Notes: generated from the letters alone by a model not told the origin. Positions 45,132 to 55,702 are shown, numbered from the stretch's first letter. The stretch: 64,000 nucleotides of DNA from Prevotella melaninogenica (GCF_018128065.1 NZ_CP072359.1:1178001-1242000), one strand, 5' to 3'. Made by a program: numbers and translations.

Positions 45132-46088
45132 ATGATGGAAAGTAAGTTTATGCGTGCTATCTGCACAGTACTATTCTGTTCGTTCTCTTTCTGTTATCTG
45201 TTTTTCTATCAGGCAGATGTGATGACAGTGGTACAACATTTGGCTTCAGGAAGACAAACCTTCTATGACCCATTGTTAGGTGCGGTATTGATAACGCTTA
45301 CTTTAAAGCTGCTCCAAGTGGGCGTTAACTCATTGTCCAAGATACATAAGCGTGGCTTTGGATTGACTTACTTTCCATCTTTTCTCATTCTGACAATTAT
45401 CTCCGACTTGCAGCCAACAGTCAATAGCGTTACATTTGGCAATTGGCTGTGGGTTGCTCCATTGCTTTTGTTCGTCTATGCTTTTGTAATGGTTGCCGTC
45501 AAACGTTTTGAACCTTATGAGCCAAAACAGCGAAGTTTTGGTCCATTTTCACAGATGATTGGGATAAATCTTCTAATTTTTCTTGTATTCTTTATGTTTA
45601 CCGGACTCTTTAGTAATGGTGACAGATATTTCCATCAGCGAGCAAAGGTTGAGGCTTTGATAGACAAGAAGGATTATGCGGGAGCACTGAATGTTGTACG
45701 TGCAATGCCACATACAGATTCTGTAACTACTATGCTCACTATCTATGCAGTTGCTCGTAGAGGTCATTTAGCAGACAGTCTTTTCCATTACCCTTTAGTG
45801 GGTGGTTCGCATGCTTTGCGTCCAGGAAAGGTTCATTCGTGGTTACAGCCTGATAGTGTGCTCTATAAGGTGACCCGTAATTCTGCTAACTATCAGCTAA
45901 CAGGCTTCTTGTTAGATCGTAACCTCCAAGAATTTGCTCGCTATCTTCCACAGTATTATCCTTCAGATACTCTTCGCCCACGTTACTATCGGGAAGCTCT
46001 TAAGATACTTTCTCTTAAGAAGCGAGGTTTAAGACTTATAGCACCTTATAGAGAAGGTAGTTATGCTGCTTATTATTATGCAAAGTAG
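45132..46088 (+). CDS. Membrane protein of unknown function
   Basis: A 318-residue protein with about four hydrophobic helices in its first 170 residues (for example CTVLFCSFSFCYLFFY, IGINLLIFLVFFMFTGLF) and a soluble C-terminal region of about 145 residues with a TPR-like start (KVEALIDKKDYAGALNVVRA). No enzymatic motif is seen. It starts 6 nt after glgB, hence probably cotranscribed. Confidence 0.7.
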   Translation: MMESKFMRAICTVLFCSFSFCYLFFYQADVMTVVQHLASGRQTFYDPLLGAVLITLTLKLLQVGVNSLSKIHKRGFGLTYFPSFLILTIISDLQPTVNSVTFGNWLWVAPLLLFVYAFVMVAVKRFEPYEPKQRSFGPFSQMIGINLLIFLVFFMFTGLFSNGDRYFHQRAKVEALIDKKDYAGALNVVRAMPHTDSVTTMLTIYAVARRGHLADSLFHYPLVGGSHALRPGKVHSWLQPDSVLYKVTRNSANYQLTGFLLDRNLQEFARYLPQYYPSDTLRPRYYREALKILSLKKRGLRLIAPYREGSYAAYYYAK

Positions 46089-46400
46089 TTGACTTCTTTT
46101 TATAAGTTTTTCACTTAGAAATATATTTACAAAATATTTGGTAATATCTGTCTAAAAGTCGAATAATACACTGATATTTTTGATGTTTGTAATTATCAGT
46201 GAACCAATATGTTATAAAGTCGTGAAGTAAGAGGTGCTTAGTTGGACTTCAAAAGGGCGTTAGTAAGAGCTCAAAAAGGCATCTTTTGCAAGCCAATAGG
46301 GCATCTTTTCGAACCCCAAAGACCGTATGTGGAATTTGAGGTTGTGAAAATATATTACAAAGTTGTAGCTTCTCTGTGAGGGAACATGAACCATAATATG
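46089..46400. other. 312-nt gap between convergent genes
   Basis: Largely filled by repeat copy D. Flanks are AT-rich without a clear terminator. Confidence 0.5.
46211..46361 (+). repeat. Dispersed intergenic repeat, copy D
   Basis: The best-preserved copy together with A: gttataaagtcg, gaggtgctta, caaaagggcgttagtaagag, then units at 46251-46272, 46273-46294 and 46295-46317 and the closing attacaaag. Same orientation as copies A-C. Confidence 0.8.
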
Positions 46401-47153
46401 CTATAAGAAGTAATTTTCTAAATCCTTTATTGATGTTTCTGTTACGTTATCAATGTTCTTTATAATCTCACCATTCTCCATCAGTACGATTCTGTCACTA
46501 ATATCTGTTGTGTGGTGTAGGTTATGACTTGAGATAAGGATAGAAGCTCGATGTTGCGTTTTGTATTCTATTAGAATCTTCTTTAAATGATTTTGACTAC
46601 TTGGATCAAGGAAGTTGAATGGTTCATCAAGAATGATAAACTTAGGGCAAGAGAGAAGGGTAGCGGTAATTCCAACCTTCTGTTTGTTTCCTGCAGATAG
46701 TTCACGAATATATACTTTTCTACCAAGAACCTCATTGCCAAGGAAAGTTCTTAGGCTGTTTAGCCGTTCTTCCATCTCTTGTTTGCTGATGTTATTTACT
46801 TTGGAAATGAAGCTAAAGAATTCTCTTGGTGTTAGGAAGTCAATAAGAAAACTCTCATCGAGATAAGCTGCTATATAACTTTTCCAAGATTCCTCAAGGT
46901 TAGAAATTGATGTCCTGATTTCCTGAATGTTTTCTTTATCATGATTACTTACTTCATCTGTAATACAGAAGTTCACGACACCATTATCCGCTTTGATAAG
47001 ATTAAGAATTAAACGGAAAAAAGTAGTTTTACCAGCACCATTATTACCAACGAGACCAATTATCTCATTGGATGGGAAACAAAAATCGGGGATAGACACA
47101 GCTGTCTTATCCCCGAATTTCTTTATAAGGTTATTAACGAATATTGCGACCAT
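46401..47153 (-). CDS. ABC transporter ATPase subunit
   Basis: A 250-residue ATP-binding subunit (start ATG at 47153, MVAIFVNN) with Walker [16 protein letters not shown]-loop region, signature [11 protein letters not shown], Walker [14 protein letters not shown] and switch His in SSHNLHH. Its start overlaps the end of secA by 20 nt, implying translational coupling. No permease is downstream; the next gene is convergent. Partner unknown. An in-frame upstream extension would be SecA-overlapping and has no family match. Confidence 0.85.
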   Translation of the reverse strand: MVAIFVNNLIKKFGDKTAVSIPDFCFPSNEIIGLVGNNGAGKTTFFRLILNLIKADNGVVNFCITDEVSNHDKENIQEIRTSISNLEESWKSYIAAYLDESFLIDFLTPREFFSFISKVNNISKQEMEERLNSLRTFLGNEVLGRKVYIRELSAGNKQKVGITATLLSCPKFIILDEPFNFLDPSSQNHLKKILIEYKTQHRASILISSHNLHHTTDISDRIVLMENGEIIKNIDNVTETSIKDLENYFL

Positions 47154-50100
47154 GACACTTCTTAAATTTCTTACCACTACCACATGGACATGGGTCGTTT
47201 GGAAGTGGCATCTTCTCAGCACGGTATGGAGTGTGGTTTACTTCCTGTGCTCCTTCTCGGGTGTCATGCTGTGCTGCAGCAACCTGATTAGGATCATTGA
47301 GTTCAACCTTCTCCTCCTTGTATTGTTGGCTATGCTCCTCTGGTGCAGCTTCCTGAATCTCATCAGCAGGTTGCATCTCTGGAATCTGACCACGCATAAG
47401 TACACTTGCTGTACGATTGTTCATATCGTCAATCATGTTGTCCCATAACTTCACACTCTCCAATTTGAAGATGAGCAATGGGTCTTTCTGCTCGTATGAA
47501 GCATTCTGTACAGAGTGACGGAGGTCGTCTAACTGACGGAGGTTCTCTTTCCAATCATCATCAATGATATGGAGGAGAATAACCTTCTCAAATTGTTTTA
47601 CAACGGACTTAGCTTCGCTCTCGTAAGCCTCTTTTAGGTCGCAGGGAATGTTGTAGACACGCTTGCCATCGGTAATAGGAACCATAATACGCTCATACAT
47701 TGCGCCCTGATTCTCATATACCTGCTTGATAATAGGCCATGCAACAGTTTGGATACGCTCTGTCTTGCGGTTGAAAGCCTCCATAGCAGCTTGGAAGCTG
47801 CGCTCTGCAAGCTCTGCAGTGTTTCCACCATTGAACTCTTCCTCAGTGAATGGGCATTCCATAGCAAGAACCTTCAAGAATGCTTCTTTACAGCCTTCGT
47901 AATCATTGTTTTCAACAATGCTGACGCAACGGTCCCATATAATGTTAGAGATATCCATACCGATACGCTCACCCATCAAAGCGTGACGACGCTTCTCATA
48001 GATAACCGTACGCTGTTTGTTCATGACATCATCATATTCTAACAGACGTTTACGAATACCAAAGTTATTTTCTTCAACCTTCTTCTGAGCGCGTTCAATG
48101 CTGTTTGAAATCATTGAACTCTCAATACGTTCACCATCTTCAAAGCCCAGTCTATCCATTACTTTGGCAATACGCTCTGAACCGAAGAGTCGCATCAACT
48201 TATCTTCAAGTGACACATAGAATACTGATGAACCTGGGTCACCTTGACGACCAGCACGACCACGAAGCTGACGGTCTACACGGCGGCTCTCATGACGCTC
48301 TGTACCAATGATAGCCAAACCACCAGCGTCCTTAACTTCCTGAGAAAGTTTGATGTCTGTACCACGACCAGCCATGTTGGTTGCAATTGTCACAGCACCA
48401 AGACCATCTACTGAACGACCTGCCTCGGCTACAATCTGAGCCTCTTTCAAGTGCTGCTTAGCATTCAATACCTGATGTGGGATCTTACGCATGTTAAGCA
48501 TCTTACTCAAAAGCTCACTGATTTCGACAGATGTTGTACCAACAAGACAAGGACGACCTTGGTTTCTCATTGCCTCAACCTCGTCGATAACAGCTGCATA
48601 CTTCTCACGTGCAGTCTTATAAACGCGGTCTTCCATATCCTTACGGAGAATTGGACGGTTGGTTGGAATCTCAACAACATCGAGTTTATAGATATCCCAG
48701 AACTCACCAGCCTCAGTTGAAGCGGTACCAGTCATACCTGCAAGCTTGTGATACATACGGAAGTAGTTCTGTAAGGTAATGGTTGCGAAAGTCTGTGTTG
48801 CAGCCTCCACCTTTACGTGTTCCTTAGCTTCAACAGCCTGGTGCAAACCATCGCTCCAACGACGACCTTCCATGATACGTCCTGTCTGCTCGTCAACAAT
48901 CTTAACTTCTCCGTTCAAGACAACATACTCATCGTCCTTGTTGAACATCGTGTAAGCCTTTAGGAGTTGCTGCAATGTGTGAACACGCTCACTCTGAACT
49001 CCATAATGAGCCATCATCGCATCTTTCTTATCGATATATGTCTGCTCATCAATAACTTTATCATCCTTCTGCTTCTCAAGTTCAGAAAGGTCTGTTGTTA
49101 TATCAGGTAACACGAACAACTGATCATCCTTTACCTGTGCAGCCAACCATGCAGTACCCTTATCAGTAAGGTCACATGAGTTCATCTTCTCATCTGTTAC
49201 GAAGTAGAGTGGCTCAATAGCCTTTGGCATTTCACGGTTATTATTAGCCATATAATACTCCTCCGTCTTCAGCATACCAGCTTTGATACCTTCTTCGGAA
49301 AGGAATTTAATCAGTGCCTTGTTCTTAGGAAGTGCCTTGAATGAACGATAGAGGGCAAGGAAACCTTCCTCTTGTAGCTTCTGGAAAGTCTCTTTGTTGT
49401 TAGCATTCTTCTGTGCCTCTGCTAACTTGTGGCGAGCTTCAGAAAGAAGTTCTGTAGCCTGTTTACGCTGAACCTCATAAAGGCTCTGAACCAATGGCTG
49501 GAACTCTTCAAACATCTGCACGTCACCCTTTGGTACAGGACCACTAATAATAAGAGGTGTACGAGCATCGTCAATCAACACAGAGTCAACCTCATCGACA
49601 ATAGCATAGTTATGCTGGCGTTGTACGAGGTCGGCTGGTGATACTGCCATATTGTCGCGCAGATAGTCGAAACCAAACTCGTTGTTAGTACCGAAAGTAA
49701 TGTCTGCTTGATAAGCTTTACGACGAGAAGGAGAGTTTGGCTGGTGCTTGTCAATACAATCAACAGAAAGACCGTTGAACATATAGAGAGGACCCATCCA
49801 CTCAGAGTCACGCTTTGCAAGATAATCGTTGACTGTTACGACGTGAACACCATTACCTGTAAGGGCATTGAGGAATACTGGTAGGGTAGCAACAAGGGTC
49901 TTACCTTCACCAGTAGCCATCTCGGCAATCTTACCCTGATGAAGAACAACGCCACCGAATATCTGTACATCATAGTGGACCATTTCCCATTTTAGGTCAT
50001 TGCCACCAGCTGTCCAATGATTGTGGTAAATAGCCTTATCGCCATCAATAGTAATAAAGTCTTTTGAAGGGTCAGCAGCCAACTCACGGTCGAAGTCAGT

Positions 50101-50493
50101 TGCAGTTACAATCGTTTCCTCATTCTCAGCGAAACGACGTGCTGTATCTTTAACAATGGAGAAAGCTACAGGCATAACCTCATCAAGAGCTTTCTCATAG
50201 TTATCAAGAGCCTCTTTCTCAAGCTTATCTATTTGGTTGAAGATTGCTTCACGCTCCTCAATAGGTGTAGCTTCAATCGTTGTACGAAGTTCTGCTATCT
50301 TCTCACGCTGTTCCTTTCCTGCATCCTGAACATACTTCTGGATTTCTTTTGTTTTCGCACGCAATTCATCATTGCTAAGTGCTTTAATCTCTGGATATGT
50401 AGCCTTTACCTTATCTACGTATGGTTGTATAAGCTTCATATCACGTGTTGACTTATCTCCAAAAATTGCCTTTAATATCTTATTGAAATTCAT
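47134..50493 (-). CDS. secA: Preprotein translocase ATPase SecA
   Basis: ATPase motor of the Sec export pathway at the inner membrane. 1,119 residues, longer than E. coli SecA (901), as is usual in Bacteroidetes. Walker [11 protein letters not shown] is near residue 192, with [19 protein letters not shown] just before, [28 protein letters not shown] and [14 protein letters not shown]. The C-terminal SEC-C zinc motif is [14 protein letters not shown]. Extra length lies in insertions with coiled-coil character near residues 345-400. Confidence 0.96.
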   Translation of the reverse strand: MNFNKILKAIFGDKSTRDMKLIQPYVDKVKATYPEIKALSNDELRAKTKEIQKYVQDAGKEQREKIAELRTTIEATPIEEREAIFNQIDKLEKEALDNYEKALDEVMPVAFSIVKDTARRFAENEETIVTATDFDRELAADPSKDFITIDGDKAIYHNHWTAGGNDLKWEMVHYDVQIFGGVVLHQGKIAEMATGEGKTLVATLPVFLNALTGNGVHVVTVNDYLAKRDSEWMGPLYMFNGLSVDCIDKHQPNSPSRRKAYQADITFGTNNEFGFDYLRDNMAVSPADLVQRQHNYAIVDEVDSVLIDDARTPLIISGPVPKGDVQMFEEFQPLVQSLYEVQRKQATELLSEARHKLAEAQKNANNKETFQKLQEEGFLALYRSFKALPKNKALIKFLSEEGIKAGMLKTEEYYMANNNREMPKAIEPLYFVTDEKMNSCDLTDKGTAWLAAQVKDDQLFVLPDITTDLSELEKQKDDKVIDEQTYIDKKDAMMAHYGVQSERVHTLQQLLKAYTMFNKDDEYVVLNGEVKIVDEQTGRIMEGRRWSDGLHQAVEAKEHVKVEAATQTFATITLQNYFRMYHKLAGMTGTASTEAGEFWDIYKLDVVEIPTNRPILRKDMEDRVYKTAREKYAAVIDEVEAMRNQGRPCLVGTTSVEISELLSKMLNMRKIPHQVLNAKQHLKEAQIVAEAGRSVDGLGAVTIATNMAGRGTDIKLSQEVKDAGGLAIIGTERHESRRVDRQLRGRAGRQGDPGSSVFYVSLEDKLMRLFGSERIAKVMDRLGFEDGERIESSMISNSIERAQKKVEENNFGIRKRLLEYDDVMNKQRTVIYEKRRHALMGERIGMDISNIIWDRCVSIVENNDYEGCKEAFLKVLAMECPFTEEEFNGGNTAELAERSFQAAMEAFNRKTERIQTVAWPIIKQVYENQGAMYERIMVPITDGKRVYNIPCDLKEAYESEAKSVVKQFEKVILLHIIDDDWKENLRQLDDLRHSVQNASYEQKDPLLIFKLESVKLWDNMIDDMNNRTASVLMRGQIPEMQPADEIQEAAPEEHSQQYKEEKVELNDPNQVAAAQHDTREGAQEVNHTPYRAEKMPLPNDPCPCGSGKKFKKCHGRNIR

Positions 50494-50578
50494 TTCTTCT
50501 TAATTGTTGTTTTAATTTATATTGAGGTTGGTTGACCTCTATTTGCTTTTTTATTCGTATAAGCTTACTCTTAGCTTA

Positions 50579-50947
50579 TTATAAAGAAGAAAATGAATTG
50601 GGGGCACGAATCTTTATTCCAGTCCTCAAGGATGGATTAGGGAGGAATAGCTGTAATTCTTGGTTATTATTTGATTTAGAGATTAAATCAATTGGATGTT
50701 TTTCGTATAAGTCTGCCACAAAAACTGCTTTGTTTTGTGCAGGCTCAACTTCTTCATCTTCTTTAATTTGTTTAAAGGCTTCAAGGACGGACAATATTTC
50801 TTGTTCAACACCTTTAAACGCTTGTTGATGGCAAAGGTCTTCAATATTAACATCACCCAACGCAATCTTTAGCGCAGACTGATAGTTCTGTGCCTCGACT
50901 CCTGTTGTCGCAAGAACGACAAGTAAAGTGGTGATGTATTTATTCAT
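50579..50947 (-). CDS. Exported protein of unknown function
   Basis: A 122-residue protein with a signal peptide (about residues 1-19, ending TTGVEA). The mature part is mostly acidic helix (EQEILSVLEAFKQIKEDEE) and has no motif I recognise. It lies 7 nt downstream of the 55-residue membrane protein gene, so it is part of the Lnb-like operon. Confidence 0.6.
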   Translation of the reverse strand: MNKYITTLLVVLATTGVEAQNYQSALKIALGDVNIEDLCHQQAFKGVEQEILSVLEAFKQIKEDEEVEPAQNKAVFVADLYEKHPIDLISKSNNNQELQLFLPNPSLRTGIKIRAPNSFSSL

Positions 50948-50953
50948 TATCTT

Positions 50954-51121
50954 TTATCTCTTTGAATCACTCACGGGTGTAACCGATTTGTTAATTCGTA
51001 AATGTAATATGCAATGTAATAGCAAGAATGATGCCACAATTAGTATTGGCAGTGGTATTTCTTGGATTAAACTTCCGAAAAGTCCTAAAATAATGAGTAC
51101 TCCCCATATCTTCCACCACAT
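50954..51121 (-). CDS. 55-residue membrane protein
   Basis: A short gene whose ATG overlaps the stop codon of the Lnb-like gene by one base (TAATG), suggesting coupled translation. The protein starts MWWKIWGVLIILGLFGSL, has two hydrophobic segments (about residues 7-19 and 23-40), and ends with a short polar tail. No homologue is recognised. It precedes the exported 122-residue protein by 6 nt. Confidence 0.65.
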   Translation of the reverse strand: MWWKIWGVLIILGLFGSLIQEIPLPILIVASFLLLHCILHLRINKSVTPVSDSKR

Positions 51122-52128
51122 TACTTTCTTCTTTTAATCGTGCTGTAAAGGAAGAACAGTGGTAAAGGATTAAAGAAGAGTAGGATAAAGTTCAGACTAA
51201 CACAAGGGTGTTGTGAGAAAATCATTATAAAAAAGACAATTCCTAAAAGCCCCGATATCACCATCAAAGCTACATCCCAAGCCCTATAAACCTGCTGTCT
51301 ACGATAACTAAAGACCATCATTAGAAGACTAACGACGGCAAACAGAATCGCTACTGTAAGTGGAGAGAGAGGGAAGGCTGGACCTACCGTATCCGCCTTA
51401 GCTGTCAAGAGTACGTTAGTTTCCTTTACTAAAGGCTTTCCATTGTAGGTTGCTTTAGCAAAATCGCTCCTTAGGTTCTCTGGTAAGAACTGTTGTTCTG
51501 CCTTTGTTGTCTTGCAGTCAGCATTCACACCGAGTAGGAGGTCTTCTCCGAATTGTGCCCATTTATCCTTGTTGTTCCATTTATGTATCATAGAACGGAA
51601 CGTTGCATCTTGGTCTGCAGGAGGATAGACGACTTTCCCATGCAAGTGATTGACGATCATATCACGTGCCCTCGTGGTGCAATTGTCAAAAAAATAGTTG
51701 TAACGATAAACTACATTCTCTGGCTTTAAGTTGTTCTGTAGTGCTTCGTATATAACTTCTTTATCTTTAGCTGATAAGCGTAAAACTTGTTCTGTAATGC
51801 CTCGTCCCTCATAACTATATTGTGACAGGAATGCATCCATAGGCTGAACTCCCATGCGATAATCTGTCATACCAAGAACAAAACGGGGAATGAAGTAGCT
51901 TTGGTCAAACGAAAAGGTACCATAATTAATAGCAAGGTCTTCTCCACTTTCTTTGTCGTAATATCGAATAGCAGTATGTCCGTATTGCGTCCAGACTTCT
52001 TTCCCTGGTGAACAAGTTAAAAGGGATATCTGAATGCTATCAGCATTGCTCAAAGCTTGTGCTCCTGCTGTAAGATTAACGACAGACAGGAGGAAAGTCA
52101 GTACAATATATAATATTCCCTTTTTCAT
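51121..52128 (-). CDS. Lnb-like (DUF4105) lipoprotein N-acyltransferase candidate
   Basis: A 335-residue protein with a signal peptide/anchor (start ATG at 52128, MKKGILYIVLTFLLS), a periplasmic DUF4105 domain and four C-terminal helices from about residue 235. The DUF4105 domain has an NlpC/P60-like catalytic pair: His in WTQYGHTAIRY and Cys in FFDNCTTRARDM. Lnb of Bacteroides, an enzyme N-acylating lipoproteins in place of Lnt, has this domain, so the same role is plausible. The ORF's upstream extension crosses the promoter. Confidence 0.75.
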   Translation of the reverse strand: MKKGILYIVLTFLLSVVNLTAGAQALSNADSIQISLLTCSPGKEVWTQYGHTAIRYYDKESGEDLAINYGTFSFDQSYFIPRFVLGMTDYRMGVQPMDAFLSQYSYEGRGITEQVLRLSAKDKEVIYEALQNNLKPENVVYRYNYFFDNCTTRARDMIVNHLHGKVVYPPADQDATFRSMIHKWNNKDKWAQFGEDLLLGVNADCKTTKAEQQFLPENLRSDFAKATYNGKPLVKETNVLLTAKADTVGPAFPLSPLTVAILFAVVSLLMMVFSYRRQQVYRAWDVALMVISGLLGIVFFIMIFSQHPCVSLNFILLFFNPLPLFFLYSTIKRRK

Positions 52129-52136
52129 TTTCTGCG

Positions 52137-52167
52137 CAAAGGTAGTAAAAAAGCCTGATAGCACAAA
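52137..52167 (-). promoter_or_regulatory. Promoter of the Lnb-like operon
   Basis: Minus-strand TTTG (52164-52167), 19 nt, TACCTTTG (52137-52144), 8 nt before the ATG at 52128. Confidence 0.65.
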
Positions 52168-52226
52168 GAAAGCTTATTAAAAATCAAAATCCTTTATTGT
52201 TTTTCTGCAATATAGATTTTTTTTAA

Positions 52227-52234
52227 TAACTTTG
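52227..52234 (+). promoter_or_regulatory. -7 box of the outer-membrane barrel gene
   Basis: TAACTTTG, 49 nt before the ATG at 52284; -33 weak. Confidence 0.5.
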
Positions 52235-52283
52235 CGCCAATATATTGTTTAGACACAACGTCAGAATAAGAAAAAGAAAGCGA

Positions 52284-53591
52284 ATGAAAAAGATAATTGC
52301 AGCAGCATTCCTTGCAGGTCTTGCCGTACAAGCGTCAGCCCAAAGTGGGACCAACTCTCCTTATAGCCAATATGGTTTAGGCGCATTGGCATCTCAGGCA
52401 ACAAGTTTTAATCGTGGTATGAACGGATTGGCATACGGTTTTCATGAGCGTAATCAGGTGAACTATATGAATCCTGCTTCATACGCTTCGGTTGACTCTC
52501 TTTCATTCATATTTGATGCAGGTGTTAGTCTTCAGCTGACTAACTTTGAGGAAAATGGTAATAAGGTTAATGCTAAAAATGCAGATATTGAATATGTTGT
52601 TGCATCATTCAGGGCTTTTAAACATGTGGGTGTAAGCTTTGGTGTCTTGCCTTATACAAACGTAGGTTACAACTTTAGTAATACTCAGAATGTCAATGCA
52701 TTCCCAAGTACCTCTTCAGTAAATGCTACATATTCCAACACATATAATGGAAATGGTGGTTTACATCTTGTTTATTTAGGTGCTGGTTGGGAGCCGTTCA
52801 AGGGATTCTCGTTTGGTGCAAACATAGGATATTTGTGGGGTACATTGAATCGTAATTCAACGAATGCATATAGTGATAGTTATGTTAATACGCTGTCAAA
52901 GAATTATTCTACACAAGTAAAGAGTTATAAAGTTGATTTTGGTGCGCAATATACTTATGCAATAGACAAGAAGAATGAGATTACTTTAGGGCTTGCTTAT
53001 TCTCTTGGCCATAAATTAGATGCAGAAGCTGAATGTAACTTGATTTCAACAAATTCACAGACAAGCATATCTGACACTACTCATTATGTTGTTTCAAATG
53101 CTCTTGAACTTCCTCACACTATTGGTGTTGGTTTGATGTGGAATCATAATAACCGATTGAAGTTGGGGGTTGATTATCAGATGCAGAAGTGGGCTAACTT
53201 AAAATATCCACAGATCAGCACTGTTAATGGTACGACAAGTTTTAATCTTGTTGATGGACAATTCAATGATCGTCATAAGTTGACCTTGGGTGGTGACTAC
53301 TGCAAGGGCGAACGCTATCGCGGTTTCTTTAGTCGTATGCACTATCGTGCAGGTCTTAGCTATACCAGTCCTTATCTAAAGATAAATGGTGTGGATGGTC
53401 CACGCGAACTTTCAGCAAGCCTTGGTGTTGGTATCCCAATCATTAATAGTTATAATAATCGTAGTATGTTGAATGTCAGTGCAGAATGGGTGAACCAAAG
53501 TGCTACAGGGTTGATTAAGGAGAATACATTCCGTATCAATGTTGGCTTTACCTTTAATGAGCGCTGGTTTGCTAAGTTTAAGGTTGAATAA
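52284..53591 (+). CDS. Outer-membrane beta-barrel protein
   Basis: A 435-residue protein (ATG at 52284, signal peptide MKKIIAAAFLAGLAVQASAQ) whose mature part begins NSPYSQYGLGALASQATSFN, a start shared by a group of Bacteroidetes outer-membrane barrel proteins. It has alternating polar/hydrophobic strands with Tyr/Asn-rich turns and a C-terminal aromatic strand. A transport role like FadL is possible but unproven. It overlaps nothing and lptC starts 1 nt after its stop. Confidence 0.78.
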   Translation: MKKIIAAAFLAGLAVQASAQSGTNSPYSQYGLGALASQATSFNRGMNGLAYGFHERNQVNYMNPASYASVDSLSFIFDAGVSLQLTNFEENGNKVNAKNADIEYVVASFRAFKHVGVSFGVLPYTNVGYNFSNTQNVNAFPSTSSVNATYSNTYNGNGGLHLVYLGAGWEPFKGFSFGANIGYLWGTLNRNSTNAYSDSYVNTLSKNYSTQVKSYKVDFGAQYTYAIDKKNEITLGLAYSLGHKLDAEAECNLISTNSQTSISDTTHYVVSNALELPHTIGVGLMWNHNNRLKLGVDYQMQKWANLKYPQISTVNGTTSFNLVDGQFNDRHKLTLGGDYCKGERYRGFFSRMHYRAGLSYTSPYLKINGVDGPRELSASLGVGIPIINSYNNRSMLNVSAEWVNQSATGLIKENTFRINVGFTFNERWFAKFKVE

Positions 53592-53592
53592 C

Positions 53593-54243
53593 ATGCGTTC
53601 AAGCCTTTATTCTCTGTTCATTGGCTTAGTATTATTCATAGTGAGCTGTGTCATAGCTTCTTGTACGGAGGAGCGTGAGCATACAGCTCCTGCTATTCAT
53701 GACCGTGACTCTGTTCCGGTGATGACAACATACGGTGTTAATACGCTTATTTCAGACTCTGGAGTAATCAAGTATCGTATTGTTACGGAGCGATGGGAAA
53801 TCAATGAGAATAAGAGACCTTCACGCTGGACTTTCAATAAAGGAATTCTACTTACTCAATTTGACTTGAAGAAGCACGTAGTGGGTTACATTCAATGTGA
53901 CTCTGCTGTCTACTTTGATAAGGATCGTCGTTGGGAACTTAGAGGACGTGTTAGAATCCTTACAGCGCAGGGGCTTAACTTTTATAGTAATGAACTCTAT
54001 TGGGATGAACGTGAACATCAGATGTGGTCATATACTTACTCACATCTAAAGACACCAGATAAAGAACTACAAGGGAACTGGTTCCGTAGCGATGAACAGA
54101 TGACAAATTACGAGATACGTCAGACAAAAGGGTGGGGCATCTTCTCTAATGAAGAGTTTATGTCGCCTGCCGGTCCTGCCTTTCCACCAATGGATACCAC
54201 ACATGTTGATAGCATGAAAGGACCCATAGTTCTTCAAAAGTAA
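53593..54243 (+). CDS. lptC: LPS export protein LptC
   Basis: A 216-residue single-pass/lipoprotein-like LptC that bridges the LPS exporter to LptA in the periplasm. Start ATG at 53593 (MRSSLYSLFIGLVLF) with a lipobox-like VIASC near residue 24. The LptC beta-jellyroll is suggested by GVIKYRIVTERWEI, ILLTQFDLKKHVVGYIQCD and LRGRVRILTAQGLNFYSNEL. It follows the barrel gene by 1 nt and is 193 nt upstream of a GldE-like gene. Confidence 0.85.
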   Translation: MRSSLYSLFIGLVLFIVSCVIASCTEEREHTAPAIHDRDSVPVMTTYGVNTLISDSGVIKYRIVTERWEINENKRPSRWTFNKGILLTQFDLKKHVVGYIQCDSAVYFDKDRRWELRGRVRILTAQGLNFYSNELYWDEREHQMWSYTYSHLKTPDKELQGNWFRSDEQMTNYEIRQTKGWGIFSNEEFMSPAGPAFPPMDTTHVDSMKGPIVLQK

Positions 54244-54436
54244 CTTCAACTTTAGCATCTATCAATTGGTGATGCCATTGATGCACTTGGTGTTTACCAT
54301 CAGTACTATATATGATGAGTATGGATATATTGATAGAAGAAAGGAAGTAAAGTCCGTTGTGGTTGTCACTAATTAAGATATAGATGACTAACTTCAAGGA
54401 AGATATTTATAGGACAGTGCTAAATAATTATAGAAA

Positions 54437-55702
54437 TTGGATATAAGTTTAATTATAGGAATCATCATTACAATGGTACTCTCTGCATTCTTTTCAGGAA
54501 TGGAGATAGCCTTTGTTGCGAGTAATCGTCTCCTTGCAGAGATGGATAAGGAGAAAAATGGTATTGCACAAAAGTGTCTGACCATTTATTATAACAATCC
54601 AAATGGCTTTGTATCTACGATGCTTGTTGGTAACAATATAGTTCTTGTTATCTATGGTATCTTCTTTGCGCAATTCTTTGATACAACTTTGTTTGTCTCG
54701 TTTGATTCTGCAACACGTGTTGTATTGGATACTTTAGCATCAACGATTGTTATCCTTTTTACTGGTGAGTTCTTACCTAAAACTTTATTTAAGAGTAATC
54801 CTAACCGTTTACTTACCTTCTTTGCCCCATTGGCTTATGTCTTTTTCATAATCCTTTGGCCTATCAGTCGCTTTGCAACCTTTTTGGCACGTATTCTTTT
54901 GCGTGTAGTTGGTGTAAAGATGGATGAGGAAGAGAATGATGGTACCTTTACAAAGGTTGACCTTGATCATCTTGTACAGAGTACTATAGAGAATGCGGAG
55001 AATGAAGATGACATAGAAGACGAGGTGAAGATTTTCCAAAATGCTTTGGAATTTCAAGATACTAAGGTGCGTGATTGTATGGTACCTCGTACTGAAATTA
55101 AAGCAGTTGAAGAGAATTCTACATTGGAAGAACTACAACAGATGTTTATAGAGAGCGGTAACTCTAAGATCATTGTTTATGAAAGAGATATCGATCATAT
55201 CAAAGGTTATATTCATTCTTCAGAGATGTTCCGTTCTCCAAAGAATTGGAAAGATCATGTCCGACAGATGCCATTTGTACCAGAGACTATGGCAGCACAT
55301 AAACTTATGCAGGTTTTTCTCCTTCAGAAGAAAAGTTTGGGAGTGGTTGTGGATGAGTTTGGCGGTACCAGTGGCATTGTTTCATTGGAAGATATCGTAG
55401 AGGAAATCTTCGGTGAAATCGAGGATGAGCATGATAATACAAAGTATATTGCTAAACAGATAAATGACAATGAATACATTCTTTCAGCTCGTTTAGAGAT
55501 AGACAAGGTGAATGAAATGTTTAACCTTGATTTGCCAGAGGACGATGACTATATGACAGTTGGTGGCTTGTTGTTACATGTTTATGAAAGTTTCCCGAAA
55601 CTAAACGAAATCGTTACAGTAGGACAATATGAGTTTAAGATAATTAAGAAGACCATGACAAAAATAGAACTCGTACGCCTAAAAGTCAATGGCAGAGAGT
55701 AA
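54437..55702 (+). CDS. gldE: GldE-like CNNM/CorC-family protein
   Basis: A 421-residue protein with a TTG start (54437) giving MDISLIIGIIITMVLSAFFS, a normal CNNM start; ATG codons begin only at residue 13. About four membrane helices (CNNM/DUF21) precede two CBS domains (about residues 215-330, with VRDCMVPRTEIKAV) and a CorC_HlyC domain. GldE is a gliding-motility or T9SS-linked name in Bacteroidetes; cation efflux is also possible. The gene is in the usual place between lptC and the PPIase. Confidence 0.85.
   Translation: MDISLIIGIIITMVLSAFFSGMEIAFVASNRLLAEMDKEKNGIAQKCLTIYYNNPNGFVSTMLVGNNIVLVIYGIFFAQFFDTTLFVSFDSATRVVLDTLASTIVILFTGEFLPKTLFKSNPNRLLTFFAPLAYVFFIILWPISRFATFLARILLRVVGVKMDEEENDGTFTKVDLDHLVQSTIENAENEDDIEDEVKIFQNALEFQDTKVRDCMVPRTEIKAVEENSTLEELQQMFIESGNSKIIVYERDIDHIKGYIHSSEMFRSPKNWKDHVRQMPFVPETMAAHKLMQVFLLQKKSLGVVVDEFGGTSGIVSLEDIVEEIFGEIEDEHDNTKYIAKQINDNEYILSARLEIDKVNEMFNLDLPEDDDYMTVGGLLLHVYESFPKLNEIVTVGQYEFKIIKKTMTKIELVRLKVNGRE

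Noticed and set aside
10770..46361. CRISPR array or insertion sequences from the repeated intergenic elements
   Set aside because: Copies are dispersed 8-17 kb apart, with no spacers, no cas genes, no transposase and no terminal inverted repeats.
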